In this document: positions 47,814-62,363 of the stretch, in pieces
Layout of the letters: the number at the start of each line of letters is the position of its first letter
Numbering within the stretch: the first letter of the stretch is position 1
Assembly (NCBI GenBank): GCA_018894105.1
Contig: CM032126.1
Coordinates: 30,602,391-30,666,390, forward strand
Length of the DNA: 64,000 nucleotides
Source of the DNA: Jacaranda mimosifolia
Taxonomy: Eukaryota > Streptophyta > Magnoliopsida > Lamiales > Bignoniaceae
Direction of reading: 5' to 3'
Made by a program: the position numbers and the translations under genes
The notes under the pieces: model-generated
What the model was told of the DNA's origin: nothing
Databases searched by the model: none
What the model saw: only the letters and a program-made list of their open reading frames with translations

Positions 47814-48200
47814 TTGGCTTCCCCTCCCTATTTCTTGATACCAAACAAAATAGGAATATTTTATGGCTGCAAATGAATGCATATTTATTATAATCGAGAA
47901 TTTATTTTAAAAAGAATTGAAAAAAAAATTAAGTTAGTAAAATTTTTGAGTTTTGTGTTTGAATAATTTCTTTTAAATATAAATGTAATGATTAGTTTAT
48001 GAGTAATATGTTTGTTCTTTTAAGAATGTACTAGGGATGGATTTTTTTTTTAAAAAAAATTATAAAATAATTGGGCAGTTAGTTAGTATTGAAAATAAAG
48101 ATTTTGCTTGCCCCATGTTATATGTTGTGTGCGCCAGAGTTTTCCTTCTAATATTGACCAATCCTCAGGAAAATACTAATTCGGGACTTGATCTGTAACC
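47814..48200. other. Intergenic AT-rich DNA
   Basis: No gene or defined element recognised. Confidence 0.6.
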
Positions 48201-48203
48201 TAA

Positions 48204-49138
48204 GGATTCATTTGCTTGTAATTATAGAATTAGATGCGATTGATAAATATAGGATTCATTATTTAAAATATATATATCAATATTTTATTTGTTTGTTTAG
48301 ATTATTAATTTAGATATTCTAATCTTAATATAGTCAATTATTTAGATGTTTAGGATTATAACTTATGACAAGTGTGAAATATCAATTTCATCCCTAATCT
48401 TGTTTTAATAATTGAATTATATTCATTGAGAAAGGTTTAAATATATGTAGTGTTGTAGTGAGTAAGTCTCTATTTTTAAAATTTTTTTCTCAAATAGTTT
48501 ATAATTTATTATTACCTAGAAAATGCTTGATTTTTATTTTGAAAAAGTAAATAACTTTGAAATTTTATAAAATCATGCACTTATTTCGCAAATTAAACTA
48601 TTTTATACTTGATATGTTATTATGGATATTAGTTTGTAATTTTACAAAATAAATTCATATTAAGTGTAAGTTTATATTTGAAAAATATTATTCATTTTTC
48701 AATTTACCAAAAAAAAAAAATGTTTAGTTATGAAATCTTATTATTATGGAAAAAATAATTTTCATATAAAAGGTTTATATTTTTTATATAGATATTGTAT
48801 AGAAAAATCTTATAAGAATAAGTTTGATTGCGCAAATAATTTAGTATTTTCTTAAAAACTCAGTTATATAAATCAAATCTTAGTGATATATACATATTTG
48901 TTAACTAAGTCTATATTTAGTTTATACGTAGGATAATTTCGTTATTTTATATATTAATATCAATGTATCTAATCTTAAGATTAGTAATCACATCAAAAGG
49001 GTGGGATACGTGATCTCAATACTTTAGGATAAAATATTGGGCTTCTTATTAATCATGAACTTTAATCGTAACAACCAAACAATTAATTAAATTGAATAAT
49101 ACATCTATGCTACACAATTTTATCAAGCAAATGAGCCC
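48204..49138. mobile_element. PIF/Harbinger-type non-autonomous element
   Basis: The left end GGATTCATTTGCTTGTAATT and the reverse complement of the right end, GGGCTCATTTGCTTGATAAA, pair, with TAA on both sides (48201-48203 and 49139-49141). The ends match the element at 35830-41020. The interior is AT-rich and encodes nothing recognisable. Confidence 0.65.
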
Positions 49139-49141
49139 TAA

Positions 49142-52100
49142 ATGTACAGAGCATTGTTTGTCATCCAACGGATTGTTATTTTACTTGAATAGTACGTACA
49201 TGAAATGAAATTTTTTGACGTACATACATAAGCAGTAAGATATGACATTTTGCCAATTATCATTTATCAGCTAAAGATAATTATAAGTTTATGAAGTTAT
49301 TGGATAATTAAAATTAGCAATTTTGACACATATAATATGTGTGCCATAATTTTATAGTATAAAATAAATAAAATACGAACTTGCTTTTCTGTATGATACT
49401 ACAGTTGCTTTTAATAATTGCAATGTTTACTTATTTTAGTTTCTAGAAAAAAGGGAAAATTAATAAAACTAGGGAAGGGAAAATTAACTTTATCAATTTT
49501 GATAAATAACATACCATACATAATTAATTAATTAATAGGCCCAGCGTTAAAAATATACGGTATTACTTCGGACTCCAATTTGCATTAGTACACTTCAGTT
49601 ATAAAGTTGGGCCAAACTTAGATGTGGGCCCAGCTCTGAAAACCATGATGTAAGATGGGTTCTTGGCCTGTATAAAATCAAGTTTCGAAGAACTAATGGG
49701 CTGGGAATTATTAAATGATCCACTAGTTAACAGTCGACACAAATTCTGTTTGAGAGCATGACATTGAAACTTTAAGAACCAAATTCGAAAAAAAAAAAAA
49801 AAATGAAAAGGGTAGAAGGAATTCTCAGGCAACATTGGATATACAACATTTGATCCATGTATGAAGAATAATTTAGCAATCAAAATTTATGATTAATTAC
49901 TTGTAATGCATAAATTTTACAAGAATACTAAGTACGTACCAAGTGCGTAACCTTACAACAATCTTCACTTTTATGAGTGACCACAAAAAAAAAAAAAAAA
50001 AAAAAATTGAAAAAAGAATCGCTACTTTCATTAAATTATTAACACCTCATATAAACCAATGTATTGTTTAGTTAAATTTTAATAGACCGTTTGCTTTTTT
50101 GATTTGGATAAGGGATGATTGATGAATAATGTGATTGAAATTAAAATTATAAAGTAAATATTATGTGTACTTGGATTAAATATTCTAAAGATATACTAGT
50201 TCATCTTATTGTCATCCATATACGTACTACATTGGATTATTAATTTGGATAAATTATCTTTTACTAAAATATCTTTAATTACCTCTTTCTGCTATCTTTG
50301 GAACAAAATATAGGAGCAGATGTATAATACTAGAAATTCAATTCAAAGACTGAGCCTGATCTTTTTTGAATTTATGATATTTCTCGCTCACTAGCTTTCA
50401 AACTCTCTCAACTTTTACCTCTAGTAAAAGTTGGCCTTTGAGTTTTTGTTTATTTAATCTTTTTGATATTTCTAATACTTTTAAATGGGTTCTTTTAATT
50501 ATACTTGCTACACTATTTAAATAAGAGTAGTAATTATTGAAGCATAATAGGTTGTCAAATGCTTGACAGATATCTTAAGTTATCCCAAATCAAAGGTAGT
50601 TTGGAAATATTTAAGGTGGGGACAGTCGAAAAACCACTTGCATGCACATGCACATGGAAGGTGTTCACAATTGATCTTGGTCCTCCATTATATAAGTATT
50701 TAAAAATAATATGCCTAGATAACCAATGAGTTCTTGCTATCCCTTTTGACAAATTCATGATAATACAACCAAAAGGAGTCAAGGGGTAGTTAAGGGCAGG
50801 TTGTTGTGGGGTAATCTTGATCAAGAAAAGAAAGATAATTCAAAAGCATGATTAATTAGTGATTAATTAATTAAATATTCTAATAGTGTTATCTTTTGCA
50901 AGAGATGATATTCAAAGAAGGATTAAACAACTCATACATACCAAGCATATCGCAAATATTTGACAGGTAAGGACATATATATAGTGTTCTTAAAATTTAA
51001 TCAATCAAATCACATTGTTATACGTATCCAAAGTCTAATTATCTACTATATTAAAGGATTATTCGAATTATAAGTTAGTTCATGGTTGATAATTAGTGAT
51101 TAGCTAATTTTGTAGATTAAAAGCATCATCCTAATGTAGAAATATGTTTAGTGACTTCTTGTAATAATTCCTATTTTGTAATTAATCATTTTCTTGAAAT
51201 GCTTTTTTTTATTTCTGTACTGGTATGAATTATTTTTCTTTTTCTTTTAGTGAAAAGATTCGATTTAGATACCTAATTCCCGATTTTACATGTATCACGC
51301 AATCCCCTTCCACAAACGTAGTATGAATAACCAATTATTAACCAATTATGTAATTTGACTTCACACAAACATACACACACACACAAGCATATGACCGGTG
51401 TGCTGCACCGAAAAGAATTTTAATATTAAAATAATATATTTTTTAATAATATTTATTTTACTTCATGTGATAAAAATGAATCGTAAGTTTTTTTAGTATT
51501 TAAAGAAATAAAATATATTACTAATTAAATAAAATAATATTAATATTTTAAATTAAACATATTATATTTGAAGATAATTTATACTTAAATAAGTTGTCGA
51601 ATATGAAGAACTGCTAACTCTAAGTTTATAAATTATACAAAAAAATTTTAAATGATAAAATTTGAAAAAATAAATGAAAGAATTAAGAAAATAAAAGTAG
51701 AGCTAAATATGTAACTAAATATGCTTTTTAAATTAGATATATATATATTTATACATATATATGTATATTTTAATATGATAAGTAAGCAAATAATTTTTTT
51801 AATTTTTATATAATTTTTTAATGATGTGGAAGTCACAATTATAATTTTCATGAAATTTGAGATTTTTAAATGTTAAGTGTTTTTTGTTAGAGTAAATATG
51901 TAAACATTTTTATATTTTGTCTATGAAAGTAACTTACATTAGGTTATTATTTGATAACTAACTCAGTATGTAGCTTGTACCATGTAATTTTATAAACTAA
52001 AATATGATCTTAATATTCTATGTAACTCAGATAAGTAAAATTTATTTATATTTATTTATGTATGTAGTTATTTTATTATTTTTAAAATTATGAAATAACA

Positions 52101-55100
52101 CATATTACGTACATGAATAAAATAATAAGTAAATTTTTAATATTCAATTCAAGATAAAATATCACTCTCTCATATACAAGTTTCTTTTATAAATATATAA
52201 ATATGTACAAATTAATTAAATGGATACTTACTTTCAATCAAACATTTTTGACCAGACATCATTAGTCCATGTAAAAATATTTTTTATGAATATTAAAATA
52301 ACATAGGCGATATAATTATACAATTATTTCACTAAATATATTGAAAAGTATAAAAATTAATATTATTTGTTATTTAAGTAGTCGTTTATCAAGTTTTTAA
52401 AAATTTTCAATTATGTCAACTATATATACATATATATATACATGTCCTATATAAAAGAACTTATTTCAAACAATTGAAAATGACTTCTCTGTTATATTGC
52501 TAAAAAGTTAAAATAATTTAAATTAATAATATAAAAATAAAGTTAAGAGTTTATAGTTGTTGGGGGAAGTAACTTTTTATATTTGAAATATTCTTCAAAT
52601 TAAATTATTTGTTATATTCTGTGTATATAGTTTTATCTAATAACATTGTACATATCTAAAAAATATTATTATAAAAATAATTAAACTTTAAAGATTTTGA
52701 TAAATTAAGCTCTTATATATCAGTTAATTTATAACTATTCATTTCTCAAACTTCTAGCTCTTTAATAAAGATTATGAAATATTATTAAATATATTTTGAA
52801 TTTCGAATGAAAGAAAATTAGAGATAAGATACAATTATATCAGTTGGATATAATAATCAACAATTAATAATTTTTTTTATTGAATTAAAATACTCAAAAT
52901 TCTAAGAATTGATTATTTGGCTAAAATTGCATAATTATGGATCCTAGACCAATGTGCTATATATAATAGTATAGATTATCAAAGCTAGGTGTTTGATTTC
53001 ATGAGCTTTAGTTCACCCCATGAAGGTTTTGTGAGACATTACTAGATATTAAAGAGTAAATAATGTGACGTAATACTATCTCCAGGGCTAAAAACAAGAT
53101 TATATAAGTTGGACAATAAACAAGAAAGTCAAAACAAACAATAACATAGTTTTGTGGTAGTTGGGACCTGAGTAATTTCATATGCAAGATTATTTTTAAT
53201 GGGATCAGTGGGATTGAAAATGATATTTTTAATGTAAGATTAATATTAGAAATGATATTTTAATTTATTATGAGTCCTATTATTTTTTTCTGTGCTTCTA
53301 TTAAATTATATTGGGATAAAAATATTATTTAATTTTATTGTTGCCGTTAATTTATAAAAATAAAAAATAATTATTTAATTAGTTAGTAGATTATAATTAA
53401 TTTGAATCGGTGGAACGTGATTCCTAATAGACAAGAAAGATGTATATGACTAAGGTTTGAAAATGAAAAAAATATAAAAAAAATTTACGTTAAAAAGGAA
53501 TAAAATAGATATGCTTTTATCTTTTTATAGTTAAGAAGAAAAAATAAAAAAAGAAAAAAGAAAACAAATAAGCACTTATGTAATATCTAAACGTTGGACT
53601 ATAGTAAGAAAAAAGTAAAGAAAAAATAAAACTTTAATATATAAAACATAAATTTACATCACTTGCTGAGATAAAAAAATCCTTTTTCTCTTAATATATT
53701 TTTATTAAAATTCAAAGTCTAAAATATAATATTAATAGCAGTGACTATTTTCTAAGCACAGTATTTTCCATTTATTTTTTTTCCTCTTCAAAAATTGCAA
53801 CCATTCAATGATAATAGTAAAGAAATTAAAATAAAAAATCAAAAAAGAAACAGCCCTTAAATATATCACAATTCTAATATATACCATAAGTTTGAGTCTT
53901 TGACTCAAAACTACACTATCCATGTCCAAATTTTTTTTTTTTTAAAAACAAAAAAAAAAAAAGGGGGAAAGAAAGAACAAAAAGGAAAAAAGAAAAAGAA
54001 AAAGAAAGCATTGGGATTGCATCATCTATATAGGCTGCATTTATAGGAGTTGAAATCAGACAAGGAAACTTCTATTCACTTGAGCATTGTGCACGCACGA
54101 AATTTCTTTGTCCTAACATACATAAAACATTACTAATGTCTTTTCAACCTAACCCCTTCTTTTCAGCATGTAGTTTTTATCAGCACTTCCGGATCTTCAA
54201 TTTCACCTGAATTCGGGGACTTTCTTTACAAAAAACAATGAAAATAAAGACAAGAGCAAGATCCAATCCAAGTGCCTTCTAGCTAGCTAGGCTCTTAATT
54301 TAAATAAGCGCCACCAAAGTTTAATAAAAATATTTTGTTGGAAGTATTTTTAAATTAATTTAATAAGATGTCATCAATCTATAATAATATAATTATACAT
54401 TTTTTAAATATGTTAACGTCTCCACAATGTGTAATAACAGCTTGGATTACTCAAAACATTTTGTTGATTTTAATATTAACCCAACTTTGTAAGAATTTTT
54501 CTATATAACATTTCAATTTCAGTTCAAAATAATACTTGTACTTAAAAGCACAAAATATCTCAGGATTATTAAGTTGACCCAATAAATTTTTTTCGATGCT
54601 TAATTTAATAAAGAGTTCAAGTAAATAAATTGAGAATGACATAAATTGCTCAAGTCTATCATACATATAAATGAGCTAATTATCTGTATTATAAAATATT
54701 TTTGTTAGATAAATAATGTACCACTAAAGTGACATAATTTCAGAACTGGTCTAAAGGCTGACGGTCCAAAATTAATTGAGTGTTCGAATAAGATTGAATT
54801 AGGTCAGTTCAACTTTAGTAAAAAAATAAAATATTTAGAGATTTTTACAGTATACAAATATATAAGGAACCTTCCACACATACCCACATCACAATCTATT
54901 TTCAATTTTGTAGTCTTGTAGTATTCAACAAGCAATCTGAACGTTAAAAATTTCTTATTGAAGATTTCTTATTTGAATGATAAAATTGACTTTTAAAATT
55001 TTATAATTAATAAATTATTTTGAGTCGAGTCACATCTTATAAGTGAACAATTAATCTATATTGATAGTATCGGGATTATTAATTTCTACTTAATTAATCT

Positions 55101-56600
55101 AAAAGCATCTTGATATATGTAAATTAATTTGTGCAACTACTATTATATATATATATATAAAATTTTCTTATAGTGATCTAACGTATTTGATCAATCTGAT
55201 CTGAAGAGGCACCATTGATGCTCTCACTGGTGTGCGGCCCCAGGCACAGCACTTGTCAATACCATGAAAACTTTTTGACGGTTATCATCGTTTTAATCAT
55301 TAATTGAGACAACAAATTTAGACATGGATGGCTCATAATTTTGTGTGATGACCAAGCTTATTTTATTTTTGGTGGGTTCCTAGGTGGTCTCCCAGTTGGA
55401 AATGCTTCCATTTTTATTTTTTCTGTGAAATATTATTTTCACAAATTGACTTGGATTTTTCAAGAAAAATTTGCTATGCAGTTATTGATAGTAAATATAG
55501 CCATAGAGGAATAGAAACCTTCATCATGATGAGTTCTCAATATTTTCGGCATGTTTGGGTTTTTTTTTTTGAAAATATTTTGATTCTCCTCAAAAATAAA
55601 ATTCAATATTTCTTTTCAAAATATACATTTTTTCCAAACAATTAAAAAAAATCTAATAATTTCAAATCATTACATTAATAAAAATATATATATCTTTATA
55701 TCTTCCAATATATATTTTAATAATTATGCTATTATAATAATAGTACATAGTAACTTAAAAATTTGATGTGACATTATGATCACAAGTAAAATTTGTCTTC
55801 CTAAAGTTACTAGTCAATTAATCAAGTATCATCATTCTCACATTTATATGTATGGAACCTAAAGTTTGAAGCCAAATGCCCCTAAGTGCTTGAGCATGTG
55901 TGTTCGTGTATTAAAAAGATTATCTTCCTAAAAAATACAATTATTATACTTCTTTTTACATATTTCTTTAATACATTACTAAATATATTTTTTCCTACAA
56001 CATTTTTTTCAAAATACTTTAAAATAAAATCGAACATCATCATACATGGTAGTGGTAATATTAGAAAAGAATTTCATATTGTAGGAGACATGATACACAA
56101 GATCCTTCTTCTATGTGGGCTTTTGTTTCCATAGCTGAGTAATATTTTAGTGGGGGCACAAAAAGTAAAGCACAAGGCAAACCCCAGAAGAAAGTGCAAA
56201 AAATGCATTCTTTCCAACTTCCAAGACTTTGGGGTCCAGTCCAAAAACACTCACATTGACCACAATCTTTCCAATTTTTCCATATCTTTGACTTTCACCT
56301 TGTAAAAATTGTCTTCCCATAAGAGGGACACTCACGAGATCAGAAAAGAACGAAGAGCAGAATAGAAGCACTGATTGAGAACACATTAAAAATAAGCACT
56401 ATTATCAAAAGATAAACAATGGAAGTGGGCTGTTTGAGTTCATAAGGAAAATTCAATTATTTAATGCTCAAGATTACCTTTTTTTAATTAGGAGACTTAA
56501 ATGTGCATTGGGGTTGATGAAATGGGGCTATTTCCAAGTCAACCCAAAAAAGCCAGCATTTGATGAAATCATAAAGTCCCACCAGCCCTAATTTTTTTGA
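49142..56600. other. Long AT-rich intergenic region, no gene seen
   Basis: About 7.5 kb without any recognisable gene, RNA or complete element. Local features are poly-A runs at 49788-49803 and 49985-50006, a GC-richer block with CATGCACATGCACATG at about 50641, a purine-rich run at 53941-54008, and a GC-richer patch at 55200-55260 of unknown nature. Short open frames here show no family resemblance. Confidence 0.55.
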
Positions 56601-56929
56601 AATTTTTTATGGACTTGTATCAGTTTTGAGTACCATTTTTTAGGCTAATTATGTCCAATAATAATGGTGCTCTGCTGGTAAAAATTTATTGCAGCAAATT
56701 CAAATCTTCACCTTCTGTGATTTTAATTAGTCTTTATCAATATAACCTGTTTATATCTCACTACATTTCTTTTACACTTCATCTCTTTTGAAGCTATGAG
56801 AACTTGCTGGATTTTCCCATTTTAGCCAATATTTTTTCTCTCAAGCCAAATGGGACACCTTGCAACATGTGATTTTAGTATAAAGCTCCAATCTTGCTGA
56901 ATTTTCCCCCCAACTTTTTTCAAGAAAAT
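56601..56929 (+). promoter_or_regulatory. Promoter and leader of the ATL-like gene (inferred)
   Basis: A CCAAT at about 56825 and a TATA-like TATAAAG at 56880-56886 lie 45-105 bases before the start codon at 56930. If used, that TATA box would give a leader of about 20 bases; a more distal start is equally possible. Confidence 0.35.
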
Positions 56930-58345
56930 ATGGCTTGGGCTCTTCTTGAAATCAAAGAAAGAAGCTTTCTTTCTCCTTCACAACAGCCATACTTAATCTT
57001 TCAGCCACCCCCACCTCCTCTCTCCTCCTCTTCACACTCCAGTGGTTTCAATTTGAATAACAGGGTAAGCCCAAGCATACTTCTAATCATTATAGTTCTT
57101 GCAGTTATCTTCTTTATCTCTGGTTTACTTCACCTTCTTGTTAGATTTCTATTGAGGCCTCCAAACAGGGACCCTGATGAAATGGATAATCTGACTGCCC
57201 TTCAAGGGCAATTGCAGCAGCTTTTTCACCTACATGATTCTGGTGTTGATCAGTCTTTTATAGATACCCTTCCTGTTTTTAATTACAAAAACATAATAGG
57301 TTTGAAGGATCCCTTTGACTGTGCAGTTTGTTTGTCTGAATTTGAGCCTGAAGATAAGCTTAGGCTGCTGCCCAAGTGTAGCCATGCCTTTCACATGAAC
57401 TGTATTGATACTTGGCTATTGTCTCACTCAACTTGCCCTCTTTGTAGAGCAAATTTGGTTCCTGATTTCCCTCAAAATAGCAATTTTCCTCCTATAGTTA
57501 TGGTTCTTGAATCTGGGAGTGAAAGTTCTAGAGAGATTGTTTCGGATAGAGATGTGGGATTAGGAAATGCAGACTCAGTTGCTAGAGTGAGTTCTACTCA
57601 TTTTGATGATGATTTTGAGCAAAACTCTGGTGAAATTGATCAAGTGAAAGAGGATGAAAGTGAGAAAGTTGTATCAGTAAAGCTTGGGAAATATAGGAGT
57701 GTTGATGGTGGAGGTGAAGGGAGTAGTGGGACTAATGCTGAGGCAAGAAGGTGCTTTTCAATGGGGTCATTCGCTTATGTAATGGATGAGAATTCATCTT
57801 TGAAAGTGCCTATTAGGACACCTATGATTATGGAGAAGAGACAGTCTAGGAAGAAACCATGTTTGCCATTGATACCAGGACATAGGCCAGCAATGTCTGA
57901 ATGTGGTGAATGTGATTCAAGAAGAGAATTCAATGGTTTTGAAGCATTTAGGATTCTTGAAATTCAAAGTGGTGGCAATGATGATAGCAAGTCTATTGCC
58001 AGGAGTAAGAGAGAGAGTTTTTCAGTCTCAAAGATTTGGTTAAGGGGAAGGAAAGATAAGCCTAATTCAGCCACAATGGAGTCATCAAGAAGAGCTTTCT
58101 CATTCCGATTTCCGATGCACCGGAATATACCAGAGGCGGCGTCAGCCGATGATTTGAAGCCCAAGAATGAAATTGACTTGATGGGCAGGTGGGAAAATGG
58201 AGACTTTGATGAGGGAATACAAAGTCGTAATATCTTGGATTCTCAAGCTAATCCTCCATCTTTTGGGAGGAGGACACTTCTCTGGCTTATGGGAAGGCAA
58301 AACCAAAACAAGGTTGTTCACTCATCTTTTTCAAGCAATGTTTAA
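56930..58345 (+). CDS. RING-H2 finger protein, ATL family (ATL13/ATL46-like)
   Basis: An intronless gene of 471 aa, within the upper size range of the ATL family, whose genes mostly lack introns. The protein has a Pro/Ser-rich N terminus, one hydrophobic membrane segment at about 48-75 (SILLIIIVLAVIFFISGLL) and the conserved block LTALQGQLQQLFHLHDSGVD. It continues with IDTLPVFNY, GLKDPFDCAVCL and a canonical RING-H2 (C131, C134, C150, H152, H155, C158, C169, C172; spacing C-x2-C-x15-C-x-H-x2-H-x2-C-x10-C-x2-C). A long Ser/Arg-rich C terminus follows. ATL proteins are membrane-bound E3 ubiquitin ligases; the substrate here is unknown. The start was chosen at the first ATG (MAWALLEIKE), although the frame is open 36 bases further upstream. 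The assignment to the ATL13/46/47 subgroup is from sequence memory. Confidence 0.93.
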   Translation: MAWALLEIKERSFLSPSQQPYLIFQPPPPPLSSSSHSSGFNLNNRVSPSILLIIIVLAVIFFISGLLHLLVRFLLRPPNRDPDEMDNLTALQGQLQQLFHLHDSGVDQSFIDTLPVFNYKNIIGLKDPFDCAVCLSEFEPEDKLRLLPKCSHAFHMNCIDTWLLSHSTCPLCRANLVPDFPQNSNFPPIVMVLESGSESSREIVSDRDVGLGNADSVARVSSTHFDDDFEQNSGEIDQVKEDESEKVVSVKLGKYRSVDGGGEGSSGTNAEARRCFSMGSFAYVMDENSSLKVPIRTPMIMEKRQSRKKPCLPLIPGHRPAMSECGECDSRREFNGFEAFRILEIQSGGNDDSKSIARSKRESFSVSKIWLRGRKDKPNSATMESSRRAFSFRFPMHRNIPEAASADDLKPKNEIDLMGRWENGDFDEGIQSRNILDSQANPPSFGRRTLLWLMGRQNQNKVVHSSFSSNV

Positions 58346-59070
58346 GGTTGTCTTTATCATTTTGTTTGATGCATTTTCTCTTAGATTTCTGTTCCTGAAA
58401 AGAAGAAAATTTTCACTAGTGCAGAATAGGGAACTGAAGGATATAGAAACAAAAGAAAAAAAAAATGAAAAGAGGGATTTCTGAGGTAGAATTTTGTTTA
58501 TTCTTTTCACAAATCTTGTCTCTATTTGATTAGCATTTACTTAGATACATATGATAGATTCCTGCATTTTTCTTTTAGTACTATGTTTTGAGATCTCAGT
58601 CCTGACTGTTTTGGACAAAACTAAACTAGAAATTGTTGTTATGTTTTCTGATTGGTCAGGGCTTTAAAATTTACAATGTAGTTGTTGCTAAAAAAAGTAA
58701 TAAATTGTTCAACTTGTGGTAGTTGTTAAATTCATTTTTTTTCACAAGTGACAGAAATGGTCCCTTCGTTAAGTCTAGTATTAGTGTCAAAGCTTTGTAG
58801 GTGAAAGTGAACTTTAGTTGGCCAATTTAAGTGGAAAATTCAAGTTTGAAATGGAACCAGACCAACTACAATAATGACACTGATATAGATATGTACTTGT
58901 GTCAATTTTTTTTGTTTGTGGATCTAAATTACGATGTTAATTAATCTTCGTTATTGGAGTCAATGATGTTTGAAATTATTGAAATCCTCTTCCTTAACCA
59001 GGAAATAATTCAACTTTTGCTAACTTATTTGAGGGAGATTAGTTGGGTCTGATTAAATCTACTTTGAATA

Positions 59071-59101
<31 letters not shown>

Positions 59102-61455
59102 CTTTGAACAAAATCGTTTCCTAATTCGATGATGTTTTAAGTTTAAGCTGTAATTTTCTTATATGCTTTCCATTTATTTTTATCCCAAATCGGATTTAGG
59201 CGAATTAAAAATAATCACATACGAGTAAATTATACTGGTTATATAATTGATGTATAATTCAAATAAATAAATAAATAGATAAATAAATAAGGATGTTGAT
59301 TTCTACACTTCATATTTGACCTTTAACACTTCATACTCCATATTGTTTAATTAAGAATGACTTAACTGTTCTAATTTATTTTAGACGATTTTTTTCATTT
59401 TTCACAAGCAAAATAATCTTTTTTCTCACTTCAATATTTTTTATATACTATATTTTTAGCTCTTTTATCTTTCAACACTTCTTCTTTGTAAATTTTGAAA
59501 AACTCTAAAAAACATGGAGTACCAAGATACTAAAGAACCAGTATAGCTCCCAAAAAGTATTCAAAATTGTTCAAGCTCGCAATATAGAAGATATCTTCAC
59601 TCTTTATTCAATTATCATTGACCTTGATTATTATAATTTTATAGCAATTATGTATATTTTTATGTTTTTAATTGTGATCACATTTATTTTGATTTATTGT
59701 GAAGTTCATAATATTGCTCTTTATTGGATTATCTACAAAATAATGGTGGTTGTATTTTTTTATTAATGAATTGATTATTTTTTTTATCTTTTACTTGTTA
59801 CTGCAAAATCATTTACAATAGTTGGTTGCATTTTTTGATATTTGCGTTGTGTGTTATGCTAAACTGATTCCAACTTTTGTCTTATATATTCAAAATTAGT
59901 GAATGAAAAACATTTTTTTTAGGACAAACCATAGATTTAGTATTTAGAAAAAAAAATAAAAAAAATAAAAAAAGGAGTGATTACAGTTGTCTTGACCGTA
60001 TGAACAATAAAAGAGTAGTCAAATTGTACAGCAAATCAAATAATCTTACTTCACTATCATGCAATTTTTTGTTATTTTGAGCATTAATTACATTCTTTTT
60101 GAATTTTATGTAAAAAAAAATTTTTTGTTCTTTATGTTGTAAACTACAAATTGGATGAATCCTTTAACAATTTATTAAAAAACATTGTTTTTCATTATTC
60201 ATAAATAGAACTCCATGTTCTTTAAATAAATTTAAAAAAAAAAAATCTTTTATGAATTGTTAACTTGTTTTAACTAGAGAAATAAGAATTAATCCATGAA
60301 AAATTATTCTAGAAAAATAACATGGAGAATTGAAGATAGTATGAGGTTAAGAAATATAGTATAAGAGTATTGGAGTGAGAAAATTATAATTTTATTTGTG
60401 AATGATTGAAAATTAATAATTAGGATATTTGAGTCATCTGCAATCGAAAAATGTGGGGCATAGAGTGCAAGAGGCAAAACATAGAATGCAAAAATCAACA
60501 CACATAATTAATAGTATAGTACACCCAATAATATTTGATACATAATTAACTTGAATTTAATTTGGACAATAACTTTCGGTTTCCAAATTGTTGGCTGTTG
60601 GACGTACATTGAATACCATAATTATATGAAAGATGTTTGTCTAAACGTGTAAGGTATTCATGCTTGTTTTGCATGGACCACAGAGCTGGACCATTGAGTT
60701 TATCTGTAGAATCATGGATAGAGCCAGGGGGGTTGGTGGATGCAGCCCATCAAATTTATTTAGAGCTATATTATTCATAAATTTTTTTATTAAAAATTTG
60801 TAATATTATCCCTATTGTAATATGATTTTCTTTCATATATATTATGTACAATTTCCATCCCTTCGCAGAATTCGTAATAAAATCAATTGTAAATTCAAAT
60901 TCGTTCGTCATTAATTAATTGCTATGGCATAGGATACCATATATAATTCATGTCACTAGTCAATAAACAATCCCAAAAATTGAGTTGATAAATTGAAATT
61001 ACAAATTTTATACTTATATTGAGTATTTGTGCGAAGTGTAACATAAATTAAAGTTAGAATAAGTATATGTTTTTAATGTGGGATAGCTTCTATTTGCACA
61101 TTATCATGTTTTTATAGTTAGCTCAATTTAAACTTAACTTTTTTATTCGTTTCTTATACAAATTTAGCATTCAAATACTCTATGTATATACTATCAGAGA
61201 GATGAATCCATTGATATAAATTTTATTTAATTTTAATTTATAAAATATCTAATTATATTCCTCAATTACAATAACTTGAATCGAAGGATAGAGTCTTTTG
61301 GAAACATCACATATCAAAAGAAAATCATGATTTTCACTTCCCAAGAAAATTAAAATTATTGAGAAAGTTCAACAACTATAGTACTGAGGCGTGATGAGAC
61401 CGCAACATCTTACGTCTACCAGCATATAGTACGAGGCTTTAAATTGTAACCATAA

Positions 61456-61509
<54 letters not shown>

Positions 61510-61533
61510 GTCACGGGGCTTTAAATTGTAAAC

Positions 61534-61578
<45 letters not shown>

Positions 61579-62363
61579 GTTGTGACTCTTTTGATGATTA
61601 TAGTTTTTGCCCCAATAATAAGTATTTGATTTTTAAGAAAAATTAATTTTGTAAACTCATGTCCCAAACAAAGAAAAGATAGACCACTTTATAAGGGTTT
61701 CATTTATAGCGTGCATACAACATTGTGTTCAAAAATTGCCTTAAGTTGTTCATGTTAATTGTCAACAATTAAAGAGAACCAATTTGGATGGATGCTTTGA
61801 AATTTTAGACTTCATTACGGTGGCCTTGTTTTGAGAGTGAAATGCTATTTAGAGTTACATATTTTTCCGTACTACAAATTAATTACTTCCATAAAATTAT
61901 TTATATATTAATTTTGCTCCCCAATAAGTAAATTCTGATTCTGTCACCGTATAAATTTTGGTTTGCGCTCATCTCATTTTGGATGATTTGTTCTAAAAAA
62001 TTATTTTATTTTATACTTTACTTTATGAATATGCACAAAATGTACATAATCCACAGTCAATTATTTATTTAAAAAAATATTAAAAAAGATAAAAAAAAAA
62101 AACTAATTATAGTTTTTTAATAAAAGAAACTAATTATTGGAATATATAATTTGAACTGCAACCCTCTAACTTATCAAAATAAATAAATAGACGGAGATAT
62201 ATTATTAAATCTATAAATTTATACAATAAAGTATGTAATCAAAATGTTAAGTTGAACATGCAATATAAAATTAATCATCTTGAATTTTCAAAAGCATTTA
62301 CAATTACTAAAAGACAACTGACTTGGCAAACTGCTATAGAAAATTAAACCAACCGTCAATAAA
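58346..62363. other. Intergenic region between two convergent genes
   Basis: The first few hundred bases should be the 3' untranslated region of the ATL-like gene, and the last ones that of the CCX-like gene. Between them is AT-rich DNA with an AC run (59069-59084), AAAT-type repeats (59258-59290) and two AAT microsatellites (61455-61508 and 61539-61577). No gene was recognised. Confidence 0.6.
61431..61580. repeat. Tandem duplication with two (AAT)n microsatellites
   Basis: GGCTTTAAATTGTAA plus an AAT array plus AAAGT occurs twice in direct succession (from about 61435 and from about 61516). The two arrays have different lengths. Confidence 0.8.

Noticed and set aside
55200..55260. GC-richer patch as a coding exon
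   Set aside because: Neither strand gives a recognisable protein motif or splice-bounded frame.
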